64,000 nt of DNA from Skermanella pratensis (GTDB lineage Bacteria; Pseudomonadota; Alphaproteobacteria; Azospirillales; Azospirillaceae): assembly GCF_008843145.1 (NCBI RefSeq), contig NZ_CP030265.1:711001-775000 (forward strand), in the 5' to 3' direction. Below the pieces are notes generated by a model. The model saw only the letters and a program-made list of their open reading frames with translations. It did not search any database and was not told where the DNA came from. Below are positions 45,103 through 54,722 of the stretch, piece after piece (positions within the stretch are counted from its first letter, which is position 1; each line of letters begins with the position of its first letter). A program made the translations under genes and the position numbers.

Positions 45103-46125
45103 ATGAACAAGAAACTCGCCATCGTCGGCATCGTCGTCGTGGTTCTCGGCATCCTCGCGTCGGCCAGCCTGTTCACCGTGAATGAAACCCAGCAGGCGCT
45201 GGTGCTTCAGTTCGGCGAACCGCGCCGGGTCATCCAGGAGCCGGGCCTGAAGGCCAAGGTGCCCTTCATCCAGAACGTGGTCCTGTACGACCGGCGCGTG
45301 CTCGACGTCGATCCGCCGGTCGAGCAGGTCATCCTGGCCGACCAGAAGCGTCTCGACGTGGACGCCTTCGCCCGTTACCGGATCTCCGATCCGCTCCGCT
45401 TCTTCCAGTCGGTCGGGTCCGAACAAATCCTCGAGCAGCGGCTGAGCACCGTGGTCGTCTCGGCGCTGCGACGCGTGCTCGGCAATGTCACCGTGCTGTC
45501 CATCCTGTCGGACGAGCGCGCCCGCGTGATGACCGACATCCGCGATCAGGTCAACGGGGAGGCCCAGCGCTTCGGCATCGAGGTGGTGGATGTCCGCATC
45601 CGCCGCGCCGACCTGCCGGAGGAGACCAGCCAGTCGATCTTCGCCCGCATGCGGTCGGAGCGTGAACGCGAGGCCGCCGAGTTCCGCGCGCAGGGCCAGG
45701 AACAGGCCCAGCAGATCCGCTCCCGGGCGGAACGCGAGCGGACCGTCATCCTGGCCGAGGCCCAGCGCGACTCGCAGGTGCTTCGAGGCGAGGGCGACAA
45801 CCAGGCGTTCCGCATCATCGCGGAAGCGACCGGGCGGGACGCGGAATTCTACTCGTTCTATCGGACGCTCCAGGCTTACCGCGACAGCCTGCGCAACGAG
45901 GACACCACGATGGTGCTCTCGCCGACGGGCGACTTCTTCAAGTATTTCGGCAATCTGGCCGGCGCGACGGCCGGTTCTCCGGGCGGTCCCGGCGGGACTC
46001 CCGGCGGGGCTCCGGGCGAAACCCCGGGGGCTGCGGGCGGTCCGCCGGCGGCCCAGATCAGCCCGCCGCCTCCGTCGGCCACCCAGGGCGCCGAGAACGT
46101 CCAGCCGGGCGGCACGGCGAACTGA
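45103..46125 (+). CDS. hflC: FtsH protease activity modulator HflC
   Basis: The partner of HflK, 340 residues. An N-terminal membrane anchor (LAIVGIVVVVLGILASASLF) is followed by the SPFH domain (VNETQQALVLQFGEPRRVI, DRRVLDVDPPVEQVILADQKRLDVDAFARY) and the helical region (RMRSEREREAAEFRAQGQEQAQQIRSRAERE). The C-terminal 60 residues are Gly/Pro-rich and unusual in length. It is in an operon with hflK and probably the DUF2065 gene. Confidence 0.95.
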   Translation: MNKKLAIVGIVVVVLGILASASLFTVNETQQALVLQFGEPRRVIQEPGLKAKVPFIQNVVLYDRRVLDVDPPVEQVILADQKRLDVDAFARYRISDPLRFFQSVGSEQILEQRLSTVVVSALRRVLGNVTVLSILSDERARVMTDIRDQVNGEAQRFGIEVVDVRIRRADLPEETSQSIFARMRSEREREAAEFRAQGQEQAQQIRSRAERERTVILAEAQRDSQVLRGEGDNQAFRIIAEATGRDAEFYSFYRTLQAYRDSLRNEDTTMVLSPTGDFFKYFGNLAGATAGSPGGPGGTPGGAPGETPGAAGGPPAAQISPPPPSATQGAENVQPGGTAN

Positions 46126-46274
46126 TCCACGGTTCCAAAGCGTCCCTCGGGCCGGCGCCGCCTTGAACGGTGCCGGCCCACCGATCCCCTCGCCGCCGAT
46201 CCCCTCGCCACCACCACCCGCCGCCGCGCCGAATCGGCGCGCTTCGGCGTCCTCCTCCGCTTCAAGGCTTCGCG

Positions 46275-46463
46275 TTGACCACTGAATTGCTGACGGCGCT
46301 GGCCCTCGTGCTCGTGCTCGAGGGCATCGCCTATGCCCTCTTCCCGGACCTGATGCGCCGCATGCTGGCGATCGCCCTGATGACTCCGGTCGGCCAACTG
46401 CGTGTCGCCGGCCTGATCGCGGCGATCAGCGGCGTGGGGCTGGTCTGGCTGCTGCGGGGGTGA
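46275..46463 (+). CDS. DUF2065 family small membrane protein
   Basis: A 62-residue protein made of two membrane helices (LLTALALVLVLEGIAYALF and AGLIAAISGVGLVWLL) with the conserved PDLMRRMLAIALMTPVGQLRVAG between them. It belongs to the DUF2065 family that commonly sits between hflC and degP. The start TTG 46275 is supported by family length. Function is unknown; context suggests membrane protein quality control. Confidence 0.8.
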   Translation: MTTELLTALALVLVLEGIAYALFPDLMRRMLAIALMTPVGQLRVAGLIAAISGVGLVWLLRG

Positions 46464-46735
46464 CCGCGGCCCTGCCGGGTCGCACATCCTTCGGCGATGC
46501 CCATGCAATACCTTACTTTCGCACCTCAAGAGCGTCTATTATCGGCGATGATGGCTTGACCCGGACTGGCCGAGACCGGTCGGCGGGCACATATCGGCTG
46601 ACACCCGGCGATTGGCTGCGGTGCCCCTGGGCGGGTGCGCGGCGGCGCGGGCAGTGGCATAATCGAAGCAAGGAGAGAGCTTCCGTGACGAACAGCGCTC
46701 GAAGGGATGCCGCAGCGAATGCCGGAGGAGACGCC

Positions 46736-48271
46736 ATGACCATAGACCGCGGGCAGCGGCGCCCGGCCTGGTTCAGGCCCGCTTTGATGAGGCCCGCCTT
46801 GATCAAACTCGCCGCCGGCCTGCCGGTGATCGCGGCTCTGCTTTTGGCCTCCCCCGACGTGGTCCATGCCCAGGGCCGCGCGAACGCTCCGGAGAGTTTC
46901 GCCGACCTGGCGCAAAAGCTGCTTCCCGCCGTGGTGAACATCTCGACCACGCAGAATATTCCGGAACGCCGCGGCGCCGGCCCGCGCCCCGGCCCCGAGA
47001 TGCCGCAGTTTCCGCCCGGCTCTCCCTTCGAGGAGTTCTTCCGCGACTTCTTCGACCGCCAGGGACGCGAGCAGAACGCGCCGCCGCGCCGCGCCACCTC
47101 GCTCGGCTCGGGCTTCGTGATCGACGCCGAAGGTCTGGTGGTGACCAACAACCACGTGATCCAGGACGCCGACGAGATCAACGTCATCCTTCAGGACGAC
47201 ACCAACCTGAAGGCCGAACTGGTCGGCCGCGACCCCAAGACCGACTTGGCGCTGCTGCGCGTCAAGACCGACCGCAAGCTGACGGCCGTCACTTTCGGCG
47301 ACAGCGACGCGATGCGGGTCGGCGACTGGGTGCTGGCGATCGGCAACCCGTTCGGCCTGGGCGGCACCGTGACCGCCGGCATCATCTCGGCCCGCGCCCG
47401 CGACATCAACGCCGGTCCCTATGACGACTTCCTGCAAACCGACGCCTCGATCAACCGGGGCAATTCCGGCGGCCCCATGTTCAACATGCGGGGCGAGGTG
47501 ATCGGCATCAACACCGCGATCTTCTCGCCGTCCGGCGGCTCGGTCGGCATCGGCTTCGCGATCCCCTCGACGCTGGCCCGCAGCGTGGTTGCCCAGCTCA
47601 AGGATTTCGGCCGGACCCGGCGCGGCTGGCTCGGCGTCCGCATCCAGGGCGTCACGCCCGAGATCGCCGAAAGCCTGGGGCTGCGCTCCGCCACCGGCGC
47701 GCTGGTCGCCAGCGTCACCCCGAACGGCCCGGCCGCCGAGGCCGGCATCCAGGCCGGTGACGTGATCCTGACCTTCGACGGCAAGGAAGTGAACGAGATG
47801 CGCCGCCTGCCGCGCGTCGTCGCCGAGACCGGCGTCGAGGAGCGGGTGCCCGTCAAGCTGTGGCGCCGCGGCCAGGAGCAGACGGTCCAGGTCAAGGTCG
47901 GCGAGCTTGAGGCCGCCGAGGAGTCCGGCATTCTGGCCGCGGTCCCCGACGAACCGGCGCCCGCCGCTCCTGAGTCGGTCGAGGCTCTGGGGCTCAAGCT
48001 GACCGGCATCACGCCCGAGCTGCGCCAGCAATTCGATATCAACGAGCAGCTCCGCGGCGTCCTGGTCACCGAAGTCGCCGGCAACAGCAGCGCCGCGGAG
48101 AAGGACCTGCGTCCCGGCGACGTGATCGTCGAGGTCGGCCAGGAGGAGGTGTCGACGCCGCAGGACGTCGCCGCCAAGGTCAAGGCTGCCAAGGACGCGA
48201 ACCGCAAGACCGTGCTGCTTCTGATCGACCGCCGGGGCGACCTGCGCTTCGTCGCCCTGAACGTGAGCTGA
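46736..48271 (+). CDS. Do-type serine endoprotease (DegP/DegQ-like)
   Basis: A periplasmic heat-shock protease and chaperone, 511 residues. A signal peptide ends near VVHAQ (residue 43). The trypsin domain has the catalytic triad His (TNNHVIQDADE), Asp (KTDLALLRV) and Ser (NRGNSGGPMFN). Two PDZ domains follow (RRGWLGVRIQGVTPEIAESLGL and the region around LRGVLVTEVAGNSSAAEKDLRPGD). ATG 46736 has GGAGGAG 6 bp upstream; GTG 46685 behind AAGGAGAG is also possible and would lengthen the leader. It closes the hflK-hflC-DUF2065-degP block. Confidence 0.93.
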   Translation: MTIDRGQRRPAWFRPALMRPALIKLAAGLPVIAALLLASPDVVHAQGRANAPESFADLAQKLLPAVVNISTTQNIPERRGAGPRPGPEMPQFPPGSPFEEFFRDFFDRQGREQNAPPRRATSLGSGFVIDAEGLVVTNNHVIQDADEINVILQDDTNLKAELVGRDPKTDLALLRVKTDRKLTAVTFGDSDAMRVGDWVLAIGNPFGLGGTVTAGIISARARDINAGPYDDFLQTDASINRGNSGGPMFNMRGEVIGINTAIFSPSGGSVGIGFAIPSTLARSVVAQLKDFGRTRRGWLGVRIQGVTPEIAESLGLRSATGALVASVTPNGPAAEAGIQAGDVILTFDGKEVNEMRRLPRVVAETGVEERVPVKLWRRGQEQTVQVKVGELEAAEESGILAAVPDEPAPAAPESVEALGLKLTGITPELRQQFDINEQLRGVLVTEVAGNSSAAEKDLRPGDVIVEVGQEEVSTPQDVAAKVKAAKDANRKTVLLLIDRRGDLRFVALNVS

Positions 48272-48668
48272 CGCCGGGCGGGCAGGGGGAGCGGCCGTTC
48301 CCCCTGCTGCGCCCTGCCGCGAAAGACGGCGGCATCTGAGTGACCGAAGCCCCGCCACGTCGCGGCCTTCGCGAGATCCCATATCCAAGACAACTCCCGC
48401 CGGGGCATTCCGGCGCAAGGGCAGCCGCGCCGATCCGGTCATCGCCGCCCACCCGGGCGGTCCAGTCAAACGCTTCGACATGAAAGTGTTTGGTGCGTTC
48501 AACGCAACCATCAGCAATGCACTGTGTTTGAAGGTCCGGATCGCGGCTGGACCGATATCCGACCCATGGACTTGGCGCGGCCCATCATGACGGCCGCCTG
48601 TTTCATGTGGCCGACATCGAGTTGATCCGCCTTCGCTTCGAAGAATTCAACGACCAGGGAAAGCGATC
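48272..48668. other. Intergenic region before the terminal oxidase operon
   Basis: 397 bp with no supported gene. It should contain the degP transcript end and the coxB promoter; I could not pick clear elements. Confidence 0.35.
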
Positions 48669-49739
48669 GTGGACCGACGGTCGGCAATGCGACAATCGCC
48701 TTTGGACACGATCCGACGCAAGCCTGGCGGTCCCAGCCGCGGCTTCCCCTCCGCGGCCACGGCAACCGTCGCGCTGATCCTTCCCTTTCTGGCGTCCTGC
48801 ACGGGGCCCCAGTCGATGTTCCGGGCGGCGGGGACCGAAGCCGACAGCGTCGCCAACCTGTTCTATGTCATGCTTGCCGGGTCCGCCGTGATCTGGCTGG
48901 GAGTCATGGGCCTCAGCCTTTACGCGGTCAGGGCGACGCCCGCGAAGGACGGCGCGCGGCGCGGGGTCCAGCTCATCATCTGGGGCGGCTGCGTCTTTCC
49001 GACGGTGGTCCTGGCTCTCCTGCTGTACTGGGGCCTGGCGAAAATGCCGGATTACCGGCGGCCGGCGGACGGCCCGACCATCGCGGTTTCCGGCGAACGG
49101 TTCTGGTGGCGCGTCGCCTACGATCTCAAGGGTGAGCCGGGAGTCGTCAAGAGCCTGCCCCCCGGCGGCGTCGAAAGTGCCAACGAGATCTGGATCCCGG
49201 TCGGCCGCCGGACCGAAATCCTTCTCGGCAGCCCGGACGTGATCCATTCCTTCTGGGTTCCGGCGCTCGCCGGGAAGATCGACGCGATCCCCGGCCGGGT
49301 CAACCGCATCATCCTCGAACCCACGGTGGTAGGCGTCTACAACGGGGTCTGCGCCGAATTCTGCGGCGACGCCCATGCCCAGATGGGGCTGCGCGTCGTC
49401 GTCGTCCCCGAAGCCGAGTACGCGGCCCATGTCGAAGCCCAGGCGCGCCCCGCCTCCGTCGTTTCGGGACCGGGATACGAGGCGTTCCTCGCGAGCGGCT
49501 GCGGTGCCTGCCATACCGTCCGGGGAACCCCGGCCGACGGCTCGGTCGGTCCCGACCTCACCCATGTCGCCTCCCGGCGCACCATCGGCGCCGGCCTCCT
49601 CGAAACCAGCGAGGAGAACCTCGCCAGGTTCATCCGCGCCACCGACCATGTGAAACCCGGTGTCGAAATGCCGGAGTTCGGCGTGCTTCCGGATGAGGAG
49701 ATCGCCGCCATCGCGAACTGGCTGGGAGACCTGCGATGA
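48669..49739 (+). CDS. coxB: Cytochrome c oxidase subunit II with fused cytochrome c domain
   Basis: The electron-entry subunit of a haem-copper oxidase. The 356-residue protein begins with an N-terminal lipobox-like leader (LILPFLASC, Cys near residue 45) and two membrane helices. The CuA domain has the ligand set CAEFCGDAHAQM (Cys 228). A C-terminal cytochrome c domain has CGACH (278-282) and a Met ligand in VEMPEF. The fusion marks caa3-type oxidases. The start GTG 48669 follows GGGAAAG. It overlaps the next gene by 4 bp. Confidence 0.93.
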   Translation: MDRRSAMRQSPLDTIRRKPGGPSRGFPSAATATVALILPFLASCTGPQSMFRAAGTEADSVANLFYVMLAGSAVIWLGVMGLSLYAVRATPAKDGARRGVQLIIWGGCVFPTVVLALLLYWGLAKMPDYRRPADGPTIAVSGERFWWRVAYDLKGEPGVVKSLPPGGVESANEIWIPVGRRTEILLGSPDVIHSFWVPALAGKIDAIPGRVNRIILEPTVVGVYNGVCAEFCGDAHAQMGLRVVVVPEAEYAAHVEAQARPASVVSGPGYEAFLASGCGACHTVRGTPADGSVGPDLTHVASRRTIGAGLLETSEENLARFIRATDHVKPGVEMPEFGVLPDEEIAAIANWLGDLR

Positions 49740-52285
49740 GCGACGCACCCGCGATGCCGGACACTCCCGGACGGGTGCCGGACGCCGAGGCGGTGCGCCG
49801 GGGCCAGGAGGAGCGGCTGGAGAAGGTGTGGGAGACGCCGAAAGGCTGGCGCTACTGGTCGGCGGTCAACAACACCGAAGTCGGCATCTGGTACACCGCC
49901 ACCTCGTTCGCCTTCATGCTGTTCGCGGGCGTCCTCGGCCTGATGGTCCGCGTCCAGCTCGCCGTGCCCGAGAACGATTTCCTGACCGCGAACTTCTACA
50001 ATCAGGTCTTCACCCTGCACGGCACGGTGATGATGTTCCTGTTCGCGGTTCCGATCTTCGAGGCGGTGGCGATCGTCCTGCTGCCGCAGATGCTCGGTGC
50101 GCGCGACCTGCCTTTTCCCAGGCTTTCGGCGTTCGGCTACTGGTGCTTCCTGATCGGCGGGGTCTTCGTCTCGGGATCGATCTTCTTCGGCGCTGCGCCG
50201 GAGGGCGGCTGGTTCATGTATCCGCCGCTGACGACCCAGGAGCGGTTCACGCCGGGCTACGGACCGGACATCTGGCTCCTCGGCCTCTCCTTCATCGAGG
50301 TGGCCTCGATCGCCGCCGCGGTCGAGCTGATCGTCGGGACGCTGAAGTGCCGGCCGCCCGGCATGCGGCTCAACCTGATGCCGCTCTACGCCTGGTACGT
50401 CCTCGTCGTCGCCGGCATGATCCTGTTCGCCTTTCCGCCGCTGATCGCGGGCGACATCCTGTTCGAGCTGGAGCGGCTGTTCAAATGGCCGTTCTTCGAT
50501 CCGGAGCGGGGCGGCGACCCGGTGCTCTGGCAGCACCTGTTCTGGATCTTCGGCCATCCCGAGGTCTACATCGTCTTCCTGCCGGCGATCGCCCTCATCG
50601 CCATGATCGTCCCGACCTTCGCGCGGCGGCCCCTGCTGGGCTATTCGTGGATCGTGCTGGCGGCGGTCGGGACCGGCTTCCTGTCGTTCGGCCTGTGGGT
50701 CCACCACATGTTCACGACGGGCCTGCCGTCGATCTCGCTGGGATTCTTCTCGGCCGCCTCCGAGGCGGTGGCGATCCCGACCGGCGTCCAGATCTTCGTG
50801 TTCATCGCGACCTTGTGGACCGGCCGGGTCGTCCGGTCGGTTCCCATGCTGTTCGTGAGCGGCGCGCTGGCGATCTTCGTCATCGGCGGGCTGACCGGCG
50901 TGATGGTCGCGCTGGCGCCCTTCGACTGGCAGGCCCACGACACCTATTTCGTGGTCGCCCACCTCCACTACGTCCTGATCGGCGGCATGCTGTTCCCGAT
51001 CGTGGCGGGGGTCTATTACTACTGGCCGCTCGTCGGCTCCCGCCGCCTGTCGGACCGGCTCGGCCGGATCTCCTTCTGGCTGATGTTCGCCGGGTTCAAC
51101 CTCGGCTTCTTTCCCATGCATCTGTCCGGCCTCATCGGGATGCCGCGGCGGGTCTGGACCTATCCCGCGGGGCTGGGACTCGATCTTCCCAACCTGCTGT
51201 CGACGATCGGGGCTTTCATCTTCGCGGCGGGCATCCTCATCATCGTCTTCGACATGCTCCGGCCGAAAGGGAGCCAGCCCTACGCGGAGCGCAACACCTG
51301 GAGCGCCGGTACGCTCGAATGGCTCGCCGAAATCCCGGGAAGGGATTGGGGCGTGCGCTCCATCCCGATCGTCACGACGCGCTACCCGCTTTGGGAGCAA
51401 CCGAACTTCATGAGGGATTACGACCAGGGACGCTTCTACCTGCCGGACGCGGAGGAAATGCAGCGCGAGACGATGGTCACCAGCGTGCTCGACGGCGAAC
51501 CGGTGCAGTGCCTCCGCGTTCCCGGCAACACCTTCATGACCATGGTCGCCGCGATCCTGCTGGGCGCGGTCTTCATCCTGGCGACCTTCCATTTCTGGTA
51601 CGCCACCATCGCCGCCATGGTCGGGGCGACCATCTCGATCATGGTCTGGCTGTGGCGCGGAACGGCGATGATCCCGGAAAAGCCGGAGAAGGACGTCGGT
51701 CTCGGCCTGGTCCTGCCCCTCTACACGTCCGGTCCCAGTTCGGTCGGCTGGTGGGCGATGTTCATCACCATGATCGGCGACGGAACGGCGTTCCTGTCCC
51801 TCGTCTTCGCCTACTTCTTCTATTTCACGATCCATCCGGAGTTTCCGCCGGCCGGGGTGGACGGCCCGGGCCTGCTCTGGCCTCTGGTCTCGCTGGCATT
51901 GACGCTGGGCGCCTGGGCGGCCGCACGGCTCGCCCTGCGCGTCAACCGGGCGGGAGGGGTCGATGCCGCGCGGGTGCTGATGGCTGCCGGCGTGGTGCTG
52001 GCCTTGGCGGGCGGCGCCGCCCTGGTCTGGGCCCCTTACGCCGCCGGGCTCGATCCCGTCGTCCATGTCTACCAGGCGACCGTGTGGGTGCTCGTCATCT
52101 GGACGGTCGCCCATGCCGCCGTGGGAGCGCTGATGCTCGCCTACTGCCTGGCGCGGTCGTTCGCCGGCAAGCTGACCCCGGTCCACGACATCGACATCGC
52201 GAACGTGGCGCTCTACTGGCACTTCATGGCCGCGACCGGCCTGATCGCCGTCGCGACCATCGCCCTGTCTCCGCTGGCGGCATGA
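49736..52285 (+). CDS. ctaD: Fused cytochrome c oxidase subunit I and III
   Basis: The catalytic haem-copper subunit, 849 residues. Residues 1-560 are subunit I. It has the low-spin haem His region YNQVFTLHGTVMMFLF, the CuB/Tyr site WIFGHPEVYIVFLPA, the CuB His pair LWVHHMFTTGLP, and haem His in YFVVAHLHYVLIGG. Residues 600-849 form a subunit III-like domain (STIPSSVGWWAMFITMIGDGTAFLSLVFAYFF-type helices, then HAAVGALMLAYCLARS). The I-III fusion is typical of some caa3/cbaB-type operons. It overlaps coxB and the next gene by 4 bp each. Confidence 0.93.
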   Translation: MSDAPAMPDTPGRVPDAEAVRRGQEERLEKVWETPKGWRYWSAVNNTEVGIWYTATSFAFMLFAGVLGLMVRVQLAVPENDFLTANFYNQVFTLHGTVMMFLFAVPIFEAVAIVLLPQMLGARDLPFPRLSAFGYWCFLIGGVFVSGSIFFGAAPEGGWFMYPPLTTQERFTPGYGPDIWLLGLSFIEVASIAAAVELIVGTLKCRPPGMRLNLMPLYAWYVLVVAGMILFAFPPLIAGDILFELERLFKWPFFDPERGGDPVLWQHLFWIFGHPEVYIVFLPAIALIAMIVPTFARRPLLGYSWIVLAAVGTGFLSFGLWVHHMFTTGLPSISLGFFSAASEAVAIPTGVQIFVFIATLWTGRVVRSVPMLFVSGALAIFVIGGLTGVMVALAPFDWQAHDTYFVVAHLHYVLIGGMLFPIVAGVYYYWPLVGSRRLSDRLGRISFWLMFAGFNLGFFPMHLSGLIGMPRRVWTYPAGLGLDLPNLLSTIGAFIFAAGILIIVFDMLRPKGSQPYAERNTWSAGTLEWLAEIPGRDWGVRSIPIVTTRYPLWEQPNFMRDYDQGRFYLPDAEEMQRETMVTSVLDGEPVQCLRVPGNTFMTMVAAILLGAVFILATFHFWYATIAAMVGATISIMVWLWRGTAMIPEKPEKDVGLGLVLPLYTSGPSSVGWWAMFITMIGDGTAFLSLVFAYFFYFTIHPEFPPAGVDGPGLLWPLVSLALTLGAWAAARLALRVNRAGGVDAARVLMAAGVVLALAGGAALVWAPYAAGLDPVVHVYQATVWVLVIWTVAHAAVGALMLAYCLARSFAGKLTPVHDIDIANVALYWHFMAATGLIAVATIALSPLAA

Positions 52286-52296
52286 GGGAGACGCCG

Positions 52297-52674
52297 ATGG
52301 CACAATCCAGGCAAACCAAGGACAATCTCTGGACGCTGATAACCGCCCCGACGATCTGGGCCCTGCATTTCCTGGTCAGCTATGTGGTCGCCGCCTTCCA
52401 TTGCGCGCCGAATGAAGAAATCTTCCAGCCGATCGACCCGACGCGGATCATGGTCGGCGTCATCACCGCCATCGCCCTGGCCTTGATCGGGCTGGTGCTG
52501 TGGCGGTCCATCGGCGAATGGCGCAGGCACGGCGGCGGCTATCGCCACAACGAGGATTCCGACATCGACCGCGAGCGGTTCCTGGAATTCTCCACGGTCC
52601 TCCTCGCGGCACTCTCCTTCGTCGGCGTCCTGTTCGTCGGCCTGCCGGCGCTTCTCATCGTGGATTGCCGATGA
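52297..52674 (+). CDS. Small membrane protein of the oxidase operon
   Basis: A 125-residue protein with three predicted membrane helices (ITAPTIWALHFLVSYVVAAF, MVGVITAIALALIGLVLW and TVLLAALSFVGVLFVGLPALLIV). I chose ATG 52297 because GGGAGACGCCG precedes it; ATG 52282 overlaps the ctaD stop and is an alternative. No family is recognised with confidence, but position suggests an accessory or subunit IV-like component. It overlaps the CtaG gene by 4 bp. Confidence 0.7.
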   Translation: MAQSRQTKDNLWTLITAPTIWALHFLVSYVVAAFHCAPNEEIFQPIDPTRIMVGVITAIALALIGLVLWRSIGEWRRHGGGYRHNEDSDIDRERFLEFSTVLLAALSFVGVLFVGLPALLIVDCR

Positions 52675-53384
52675 GGGACGCGGCATCCTCCCCGGTCGGA
52701 ACCCTCGGCACGTCCGCGGAGCGCGCGGGGCCCGGGCCGCGCGCCCCGGTGGAGCTTTGGCCGCTCGCAGCCGGACTTCTGCTGCTCGCCCTCCTGTGGT
52801 TCGGGCCGCTCCCCGACCGGGCGCGAGGCTCCTTCGCGGCGCACATGGTGATGCATATGGGCGTCGTCGCGGTGGCGGCGCCGCTTCTCGCCGTCGGCAT
52901 CGCGCGCGCTTTTCCGCGCCTGGTCGCCTCGTTCCCGCCCGGGCTGGCATTGGCGGCATCGCTGCTGGAGTTCGCCGCGGTCTGGACGTGGCATGCCCCG
53001 GCACTGCATGACGCCGCCCGCGCGGAGACCGCGTTCCTCGTCCTGGAACAGGCATCCTTCCTCGCCGCCGGCGTTCTCGTCTGGGCCAGCGCCGTGGGAG
53101 CGCCGGGAGACGGCCGGCTGGCCGCGCGGGGGGCAGGCGTCTGCGCCCTCCTGATCACCTCCATGCACATGGTGCTCCTGGGGGCCCTCCTGCTCTTCGC
53201 GCCAAGACCGCTCTACGCCTGCGCCGAGGTCTGCTCGCCCGCCGCCGCCCTGACGCCGCTGGGCGACCAGCAGCTCGGCGGAGCCCTCATGCTGATCATC
53301 GGCGGAACGGCCTACCTCGCGGGTGGCTTGGCCCTTCTCTCATCGGTTCTGCGGGACCGGGCGCCGACCGGGGAGACCGCCTGA
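52671..53384 (+). CDS. ctaG: Cytochrome c oxidase assembly protein, CtaG (caa3) family
   Basis: A 237-residue polytopic protein needed for oxidase assembly and copper insertion. Family features are AHMVMHMGVVAVAAPLLAVGIARAF, the WTWHAPALHDAA block, VLEQASFLAAGVLVWA, and SMHMVLLGALLLFAPRPLYA with several His and Met residues that can bind copper. It shares ATGA overlaps with the genes on either side, so the operon is tightly coupled. Confidence 0.87.
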   Translation: MRDAASSPVGTLGTSAERAGPGPRAPVELWPLAAGLLLLALLWFGPLPDRARGSFAAHMVMHMGVVAVAAPLLAVGIARAFPRLVASFPPGLALAASLLEFAAVWTWHAPALHDAARAETAFLVLEQASFLAAGVLVWASAVGAPGDGRLAARGAGVCALLITSMHMVLLGALLLFAPRPLYACAEVCSPAAALTPLGDQQLGGALMLIIGGTAYLAGGLALLSSVLRDRAPTGETA

Positions 53385-54655
53385 TGCGGATCGATTTCCT
53401 GCTTACCTGGAAGAAGCTGCTCGCGGCCGCCGTCGGCGGGGTTCTCCTGGCCCTCGCGGTCAGCTTCTCCGGCTTGGTCTCCATCGCGGCCTCGTCGGGG
53501 CATTTCGCGCCGGTTTCCTGGTTCCTGCACTGGACCATGGGGAATGCGGTCGACCGGCAATCCCTGCTGATTTCCGTGCCGCCCGGCATCGATCCGCCGG
53601 ATCCCGCCCTGGTCCAGCGCACCGCCGGCCATTTCGCGACCGGCTGCGCGCCCTGCCACGGCGCGCCGGGCGTGCCGCAGTCGCCCGTCGCCCTGTCGAT
53701 GACCCCGCATCCGCCGCGGCTGGAGGAGCAGGTCGGAGAGTGGAGGGACCGCGAGCTATTCTGGATCGTCAAGCACGGCATCAAGTATTCCGGGATGCCG
53801 GCCTGGGTGGCGCAGAGCCGGGACGACGAGGTCTGGGCACAGGTCGCCTTCCTGCGGGCGCTGCCAGGCCTGGCGCCCGAACGCTATGCCGACCTGGCGC
53901 TCGGCGGAGAGCCTGCCCGAAGGCCGCTCGGGGCCGGCGGCGAGACGATGCCGGCACTGGACGGGATCTTCGAGACCGCGCTCGCGGACTGTTCGCGCTG
54001 CCATGGCCGCGACGGTCTCGGCCGGGACTCGGGGCGGGCGTCCGGCGCCTTTCCCGTCATCGCGGGCCAGCCCGAAACCTATCTCCTGGCGACGCTGAAA
54101 GCCTTCTCGGCGGGCTCGCGGCATTCCGGCCTGATGCAGCCTCCCGCCAGGCGGTACGACGACGCGACGCTCGCCAGGCTTGCCGTGTGGTACGCCGCGC
54201 AGCCGGCGGGAGACCCCGCGTCGTCTCCGCGGTCCGGCGATCGGCTGGCCGGAGGACCGGGGGAGGAACCGGACGGCATCCCCCGGCAGATCCTTCCGCA
54301 GGGCGCACGGGGGACCGGCGCCCTTGTCGCTTCCGCCGCCGCCGGCGGCCTGTCCGGGGATCGCGGAGCGCTGCTCGACCTGGGGCGCCGGATTGCGTTC
54401 GAAGGGATATCCTCGCGGAAGATCCCGTCCTGCGAGAGCTGCCACGGCCCCCGGGGGCGCTTGAAGAACGACCACTATCCCTACCTCGCAGGCCAGCCCG
54501 AATGGTACCTGTCGACGCATCTCCATCTCTGGAAGGAGGCCCATCGCGGCGGCACGCGCTTCAACCACCTGATGACGGAGTTTGCGGACAGTCTGACCGA
54601 CGAGCAGATCGAAGCCGTCGCCGCCTGGTATGCGGAGCAGCCCTTGGGTCGATGA
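53384..54655 (+). CDS. Triheme c-type cytochrome
   Basis: A 423-residue protein with one N-terminal membrane anchor (LLAAAVGGVLLALAVSFSGLVSIA). It has three haem c sites: CAPCH (88-92), CSRCH (203-207) and CESCH (350-354). Distal Met candidates lie in KYSGMPAW, HSGLMQPPA and FNHLMTEF. The layout resembles membrane-bound electron-transfer subunits of caa3 operons or alcohol-dehydrogenase-type cytochromes. As the last gene of the oxidase operon it likely feeds electrons to subunit II. The exact partner is inferred. Confidence 0.85.
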   Translation: MRIDFLLTWKKLLAAAVGGVLLALAVSFSGLVSIAASSGHFAPVSWFLHWTMGNAVDRQSLLISVPPGIDPPDPALVQRTAGHFATGCAPCHGAPGVPQSPVALSMTPHPPRLEEQVGEWRDRELFWIVKHGIKYSGMPAWVAQSRDDEVWAQVAFLRALPGLAPERYADLALGGEPARRPLGAGGETMPALDGIFETALADCSRCHGRDGLGRDSGRASGAFPVIAGQPETYLLATLKAFSAGSRHSGLMQPPARRYDDATLARLAVWYAAQPAGDPASSPRSGDRLAGGPGEEPDGIPRQILPQGARGTGALVASAAAGGLSGDRGALLDLGRRIAFEGISSRKIPSCESCHGPRGRLKNDHYPYLAGQPEWYLSTHLHLWKEAHRGGTRFNHLMTEFADSLTDEQIEAVAAWYAEQPLGR

Positions 54656-54722
54656 GACGACAGCCCCGTCACCGGCGTCGGTCCGCCAGGCACCCGGCAG
54701 CTTCAGGAATCGTCCCGAGGCA

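Noticed and set aside
49337-52303. 988-residue minus-strand frame opposite the cytochrome oxidase genes
   Set aside because: It lacks domains and is rich in D, R, H, Q and E, as expected for an antisense shadow of ctaD.
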